Shown here in pieces: positions 60,345 to 64,000 of a stretch of DNA of 64,000 nucleotides. Positions within the stretch are counted from its first letter, which is position 1. The number at the start of each line of letters is the position of its first letter. The notes below the pieces were generated by a model, which made no database searches, was not told the DNA's origin, and saw nothing but the letters and a program-made list of their open reading frames with translations. The stretch comes from Clostridia bacterium (GTDB lineage Bacteria > Bacillota > Clostridia > Christensenellales > Pumilibacteraceae). The stretch lies in contig JAAWAB010000015.1 in NCBI GenBank assembly GCA_022791915.1, positions 186,001 through 250,000 of the forward strand, in the 5' to 3' direction. The translations under genes and the position numbers were made by a program.

Positions 60345-63300
60345 ATGGCAAAAAAAGTGGTACAAAGCGATTCCAAAGGAAAAGCTCCCGTAAAGAAGAA
60401 ACGACACGGTTGCCGAAACTGTCTGATTACCATGTTGGTAATCTTTGTAGTTGTGGGCGTGGGCGTGTATTTTACGGGTAACTATTTCACGCAGAGATAT
60501 TTGGATATGAGTTTGGCGAACTGCTTCGGCGTGTTGTACGATTTGCGTTCCGCCAACTCCAAAAAGATTGTAACCAACAGCTACGGCGATAAAGATTACG
60601 ATTCTTTCAATACCGAACTGAAAAAGCAACTGTTTTTGAACGACCAAGCCGATTTCGGCGTAGAAACGTTGCTTGCCGCGCTCACCGCAAAAGAAGAGGG
60701 CGGCAGCGAGGCGGAAGGCGTGAACGTTTCCGCCCGCAACGATTATCTTTCGCAGTCGGTAGACGCGTTGGGCGCAAGTTTGAATACAAGCGGTTTGTTA
60801 GACGAATTGTCCGAACTGTACGTACGCGAAAATCTCGACCTCGCCCGCCTGCGCGATTACGACCCTACCCGTCATAAAACGGCATACGTCATGCAAGTTA
60901 CCGACAGAATGTTGGCGGCGGCGGTGAACGGGTCGCTCGACGAAGTGTGCGCCTCGGTCGATTCGGTGCAGAAAATGCTCAACGATTACAAAATCGCCAA
61001 GTTGAGCGACGTGGCACGGCTCGACCAGTTGATTTTCGGCGAACGGCAGGGAACAAAGAACGGAGAGAGCGCTACGGTAAAAACGGTTACGGCAACCGTG
61101 TCGGTAAACGTGCGCAAAGTGGCACGCTCATACCTAAAAGACGCAACGGGCAAAGATTTGGGCTTTTTGCTGAATATGGTGTTGCCCAAACGTTTATATG
61201 CCACCGTTGTGGTGCCTGTGGAAGAAGGCGCAAGCGTAGAGAACAATATCTACGTGAACAATATGACCGATAAGAAGATGAACCGCGCCTACAAGCTGAT
61301 TGCGGGAATCACCGAACTTACGGGCGAAAGAATGGACGTCAAAGAAAAAATTTCGTCGGCTATGAGCGGCTCGGTGGGCAATACCGTGCGCAAAGTCAAC
61401 GACGTTTTCCCGATTGCCGACGCCGTGAAAAACACCGTTTCGTTCGACGTGTTCGAAACGGTAATCGATTTGAGCGGACTCAATAAAACGGACGGGGAAC
61501 TTAAACCCGAAAGCGAGCAGTTGCATGCCCCCGATATCATTCAAACGTTGGGCGGCGTGGTGGCGTCCGACGCCGACAACGCGGTAAAAGAAGAATACGA
61601 CTATCAACACCAGTGGTTTGACAGCACGCAGAACAAAGTGGTGTACAACAAAACGCTCGACCCCAACACCCAATATCCCGATATGACCTGGCAGAATTAT
61701 TGGGATTTGTTCATGCAAGAACTTGCCGAAAAGTATATGCTCGATTTAAGCGGCAAAGACCCCGACGACCCGTCCGACGACGTAACGTTTGAAACGCTTA
61801 TGCGCCTGTTCGGACTGGGCGAACCGCTCGAAGGAGCGGCGGAAACCGAACTGCTCGATTTGTTCGATACGTCCAAGTTGGGCAACGTGCTCGATTCGCC
61901 TAACCGCAAAGTCAACGTAGACAGTCGCATGCTCGGTGCGATTTTGCAGGCGCAAATCGATACTCTGATTGACGGAGCGGGTTCGCTCGGAGATTGCAAG
62001 CCGTCGCTCGCTTACGTGTATACCTACACCACGCAAAATCACAAGATGTTGCAGGCGGCAATATCGGTGGATATCGGCGGACTTGTGGCGGGAAAGAGCG
62101 GCATTGCGTCCATCGTAACCGGTTTAATCGGCGACACGGCAGTCATCACTTTCGATATCGACGTCACGCCCGGATTGCCCGACGAGAACGCCTTTGCAAG
62201 CAAACTGATTTATAACGATTTAACCGCCGAGAAAACGGCTGTTATTCTGAAAACCGTTTCGTCGTTCGCGTCCGATTTCGATACGGCGGGACTCTTGTCA
62301 CAGGTGGAAAAACCGATACGCGACGCAATCGATAAGATGAACAGCGTGATTCCCGTAGAACTCTGCGATTCCACTATCGACCTCGACGCAACGGTGGAAA
62401 ACGCCGATTTGCCTGCGGCAATCGAGTTGCCGAGCGTATTCGAAACCATAAAATTCATGCTCTTCAAGAACGACGACGCCGAAAAAGGCGAAATCAATCA
62501 ACAAATCACTGCGCAGGGTATAGAAGACGTGTTGCGCGCCATCAACGCGGTGAACGATGAAAACTTTGAAAGTCTGTATATCGGGCAAGACGGCATTTCC
62601 ATGGCGCCCGGCGCCGACGGGAATCTTGCGCCCACGTACGGCAAGTCGTTCGCGGAAATTCTGGAAAAATACTATATCGTAAACACAGGAGCAAACGGCG
62701 AAACTCTGTACACGCAATTCGACGATTTGTTCGCAAGCGGCGGCGTGGCGAATTTCCAAACGTTCGACGTTGCCAACTTCGACTTTAACAAGTTGTATCA
62801 CGACCCGCGCGCCATTGTATCGGAAAACGGCGACGACCTTCGCCCCGTGTTTGAAGATAACGATTTGGCGGCGCTGCTTGTGGAAAAAATGCGCGGCGAA
62901 TCGGGAATCTACGGCGACCTTACGGGAATCAAGGGCTTGCGGATAGACACGCAGAACGGCGCGAAAACGCTCACGATTATGATACAAATCGACGTGAGCA
63001 AACTCATCGGCTCCGACGAAACGGCGGCGGAATGGGCGCGTTTGTTGCCTGCCGAAACCGTATACCTGAAAGCCGCCGTCGATTTGAGCCACATTGCCTA
63101 CTACGATAAAAACGGCGAAGGCAAAACGGTGTACGACAGTATCGACGAAATCCCCGAAGGGGAAAAGCAAACTTCACGCCCGTTTTACCGCACCACGCTT
63201 ACAATCAACAGAATGGACGAAATGGCGGCGGAAACGGGCAGAAACGTGTACGGCACCATGCTCAACATGATGAAGAGTTTGGGCGGAAACGCCGACGCGC

Positions 63301-64000
63301 TCGACCTCGACGTAAAAGCGCGCGATATCGGCGCCATTATTTGCAGTCAGATTGAAACGCTGGAAAGTTCGCTCGGCGGCAATATCGAATTCGTGAACGG
63401 CGGCGTGCGTTTGGTGTCGGTGTACGACTTCCTGAAAAAAGCGCTCAAAAGCGACGCGGATACGGAAGATATCAAAGCGGCATTGCAAGGTCTTGCGGCA
63501 ACAAAAGACGGAGAAGAAAATTCCACGCACAACTATAAAACAAGCGAGTTGTTGGTAAACGGAATTTCCGACGAAGTGCTTGCTCTCGCACTCGGCGAAA
63601 CCACCAAAAAAGATAACGAGTTCGGCAGTATTCTGGCAAACGGATTCACCGTTTCGGCGCTGGGGCAAGAACATAAAGTGAGCGGCGTGCTTGCGCAGGG
63701 CGAAGACGGTGCGTTCGGACTTTGCCAACTCAACATTTTGCACCAATCGTTGGGCGAACGCGAACCGTTTGTAAAAGGATTCGTCACCGAAAATTCGCAA
63801 CAAGAACTTGCCGATACCTTCGCGGATATCACGGGCAAAACGTTTATCGAGTTTACCTTCCGTGCAAGCATGGATAAACTCTTGCAAACGGAAGGCGAAA
63901 ATCCGCTCGCATCCGCCGTGCCCAAAGAACTGTACGTAACCATTCTGCTGGAAAAAACGGCAACGGGCTATAAGGAAGTGTACTTCCGTATCAACGGACT
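60345..64000 (+). CDS. Giant single-pass membrane protein of unknown function, 3' end cut off
   Basis: The frame is open from the ATG at 60345, 6 bases after AAGGAAA, to the window end: 1218 complete codons. The N-terminus is basic (KKVVQSDSKGKAPVKKKRHG), then one transmembrane helix (about residues 29-47), so the remainder lies outside the membrane. The rest is a long acidic mix of helix and strand with recurring pieces of the form 'VSVDIGGLV', 'IQIDVSKLIGS' and 'AAVDLSHI', suggesting a repeated beta-rich domain of some 200-300 residues. LPXTG or a second helix may lie beyond the window. I know no named family. The size and layout suggest an envelope-spanning or surface structural protein; AsmA/DUF748-like proteins are a loose comparison only. 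Confidence 0.8.
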   Translation, partial: MAKKVVQSDSKGKAPVKKKRHGCRNCLITMLVIFVVVGVGVYFTGNYFTQRYLDMSLANCFGVLYDLRSANSKKIVTNSYGDKDYDSFNTELKKQLFLNDQADFGVETLLAALTAKEEGGSEAEGVNVSARNDYLSQSVDALGASLNTSGLLDELSELYVRENLDLARLRDYDPTRHKTAYVMQVTDRMLAAAVNGSLDEVCASVDSVQKMLNDYKIAKLSDVARLDQLIFGERQGTKNGESATVKTVTATVSVNVRKVARSYLKDATGKDLGFLLNMVLPKRLYATVVVPVEEGASVENNIYVNNMTDKKMNRAYKLIAGITELTGERMDVKEKISSAMSGSVGNTVRKVNDVFPIADAVKNTVSFDVFETVIDLSGLNKTDGELKPESEQLHAPDIIQTLGGVVASDADNAVKEEYDYQHQWFDSTQNKVVYNKTLDPNTQYPDMTWQNYWDLFMQELAEKYMLDLSGKDPDDPSDDVTFETLMRLFGLGEPLEGAAETELLDLFDTSKLGNVLDSPNRKVNVDSRMLGAILQAQIDTLIDGAGSLGDCKPSLAYVYTYTTQNHKMLQAAISVDIGGLVAGKSGIASIVTGLIGDTAVITFDIDVTPGLPDENAFASKLIYNDLTAEKTAVILKTVSSFASDFDTAGLLSQVEKPIRDAIDKMNSVIPVELCDSTIDLDATVENADLPAAIELPSVFETIKFMLFKNDDAEKGEINQQITAQGIEDVLRAINAVNDENFESLYIGQDGISMAPGADGNLAPTYGKSFAEILEKYYIVNTGANGETLYTQFDDLFASGGVANFQTFDVANFDFNKLYHDPRAIVSENGDDLRPVFEDNDLAALLVEKMRGESGIYGDLTGIKGLRIDTQNGAKTLTIMIQIDVSKLIGSDETAAEWARLLPAETVYLKAAVDLSHIAYYDKNGEGKTVYDSIDEIPEGEKQTSRPFYRTTLTINRMDEMAAETGRNVYGTMLNMMKSLGGNADALDLDVKARDIGAIICSQIETLESSLGGNIEFVNGGVRLVSVYDFLKKALKSDADTEDIKAALQGLAATKDGEENSTHNYKTSELLVNGISDEVLALALGETTKKDNEFGSILANGFTVSALGQEHKVSGVLAQGEDGAFGLCQLNILHQSLGEREPFVKGFVTENSQQELADTFADITGKTFIEFTFRASMDKLLQTEGENPLASAVPKELYVTILLEKTATGYKEVYFRING

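Overview
The window reads as a chromosomal piece of an anaerobic, endospore-forming Clostridia-type bacterium (Bacillota). The evidence is the sporulation pair yabP/yabQ, the Bacillus-like order yggS-sepF-lspA-rluD-pyrR-pyr genes, strong Shine-Dalgarno sites (AAAGGAG), sigma-A promoters with 17-base spacers, and a TM1266-type regulator of the kind linked to iron-only hydrogenases. An uncultured gut-type member is an inference from the wealth of BspA-like leucine-rich repeat, InlB-like repeat and MBG-like surface domains.

Positions 1-32.5 kb are a cell-surface region. It starts inside a very large MBG-repeat protein with a C-terminal membrane anchor, followed by a membrane protein with an acidic linker and a duplicated unnamed domain. 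A textbook promoter at 8081 then drives a 3385-residue BspA-like lipoprotein. From a second promoter at 18437 to a terminator at 32434 run seven closely packed genes on one strand: a membrane protein with an InlB-like module, a MoxR AAA+ ATPase, a DUF58 protein, a BatA-like VWA membrane protein, a protein with two VWA domains, a second BspA-like lipoprotein and a large Ig-like lipoprotein. Placing a MoxR/VWA module and its possible lipoprotein clients in one apparent transcription unit is the most interesting arrangement here.

Positions 32.5-40.3 kb hold trmL, yabQ/yabP, a PlsC-like acyltransferase, tex, a small basic protein, three XRE-type regulators (two of them a recent tandem duplication), a Ppx/GppA-type phosphatase and an FtsB/DivIC-type division protein. 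Positions 40.4-51 kb are one long apparent operon: a RimK-like ATP-grasp enzyme, yggS, sepF, lspA, a pseudouridine synthase, pyrR, pyrB, pyrC, pyrF, pyrK, pyrD, pyrE and two small membrane proteins. It covers UMP synthesis from carbamoyl phosphate onward; carAB is absent.

Positions 51-64 kb hold a TPR-like protein, an OmpR-type two-component system, mazG-dus, a structured leader RNA or small RNA with its own promoter and terminator, a TM1266-like regulator with an NMT1-type substrate-binding lipoprotein and an ABC permease (no ATPase follows), an asparaginase, and the start of a giant single-pass membrane protein that runs off the end.

A recurring feature is promoters whose -10 box ends only 6-9 bases before the start codon (trmL, the acyltransferase, two XRE genes, the TPR gene, mazG), which predicts leaderless or nearly leaderless mRNAs. 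All functional calls come from reading motifs by eye; no database search was run.
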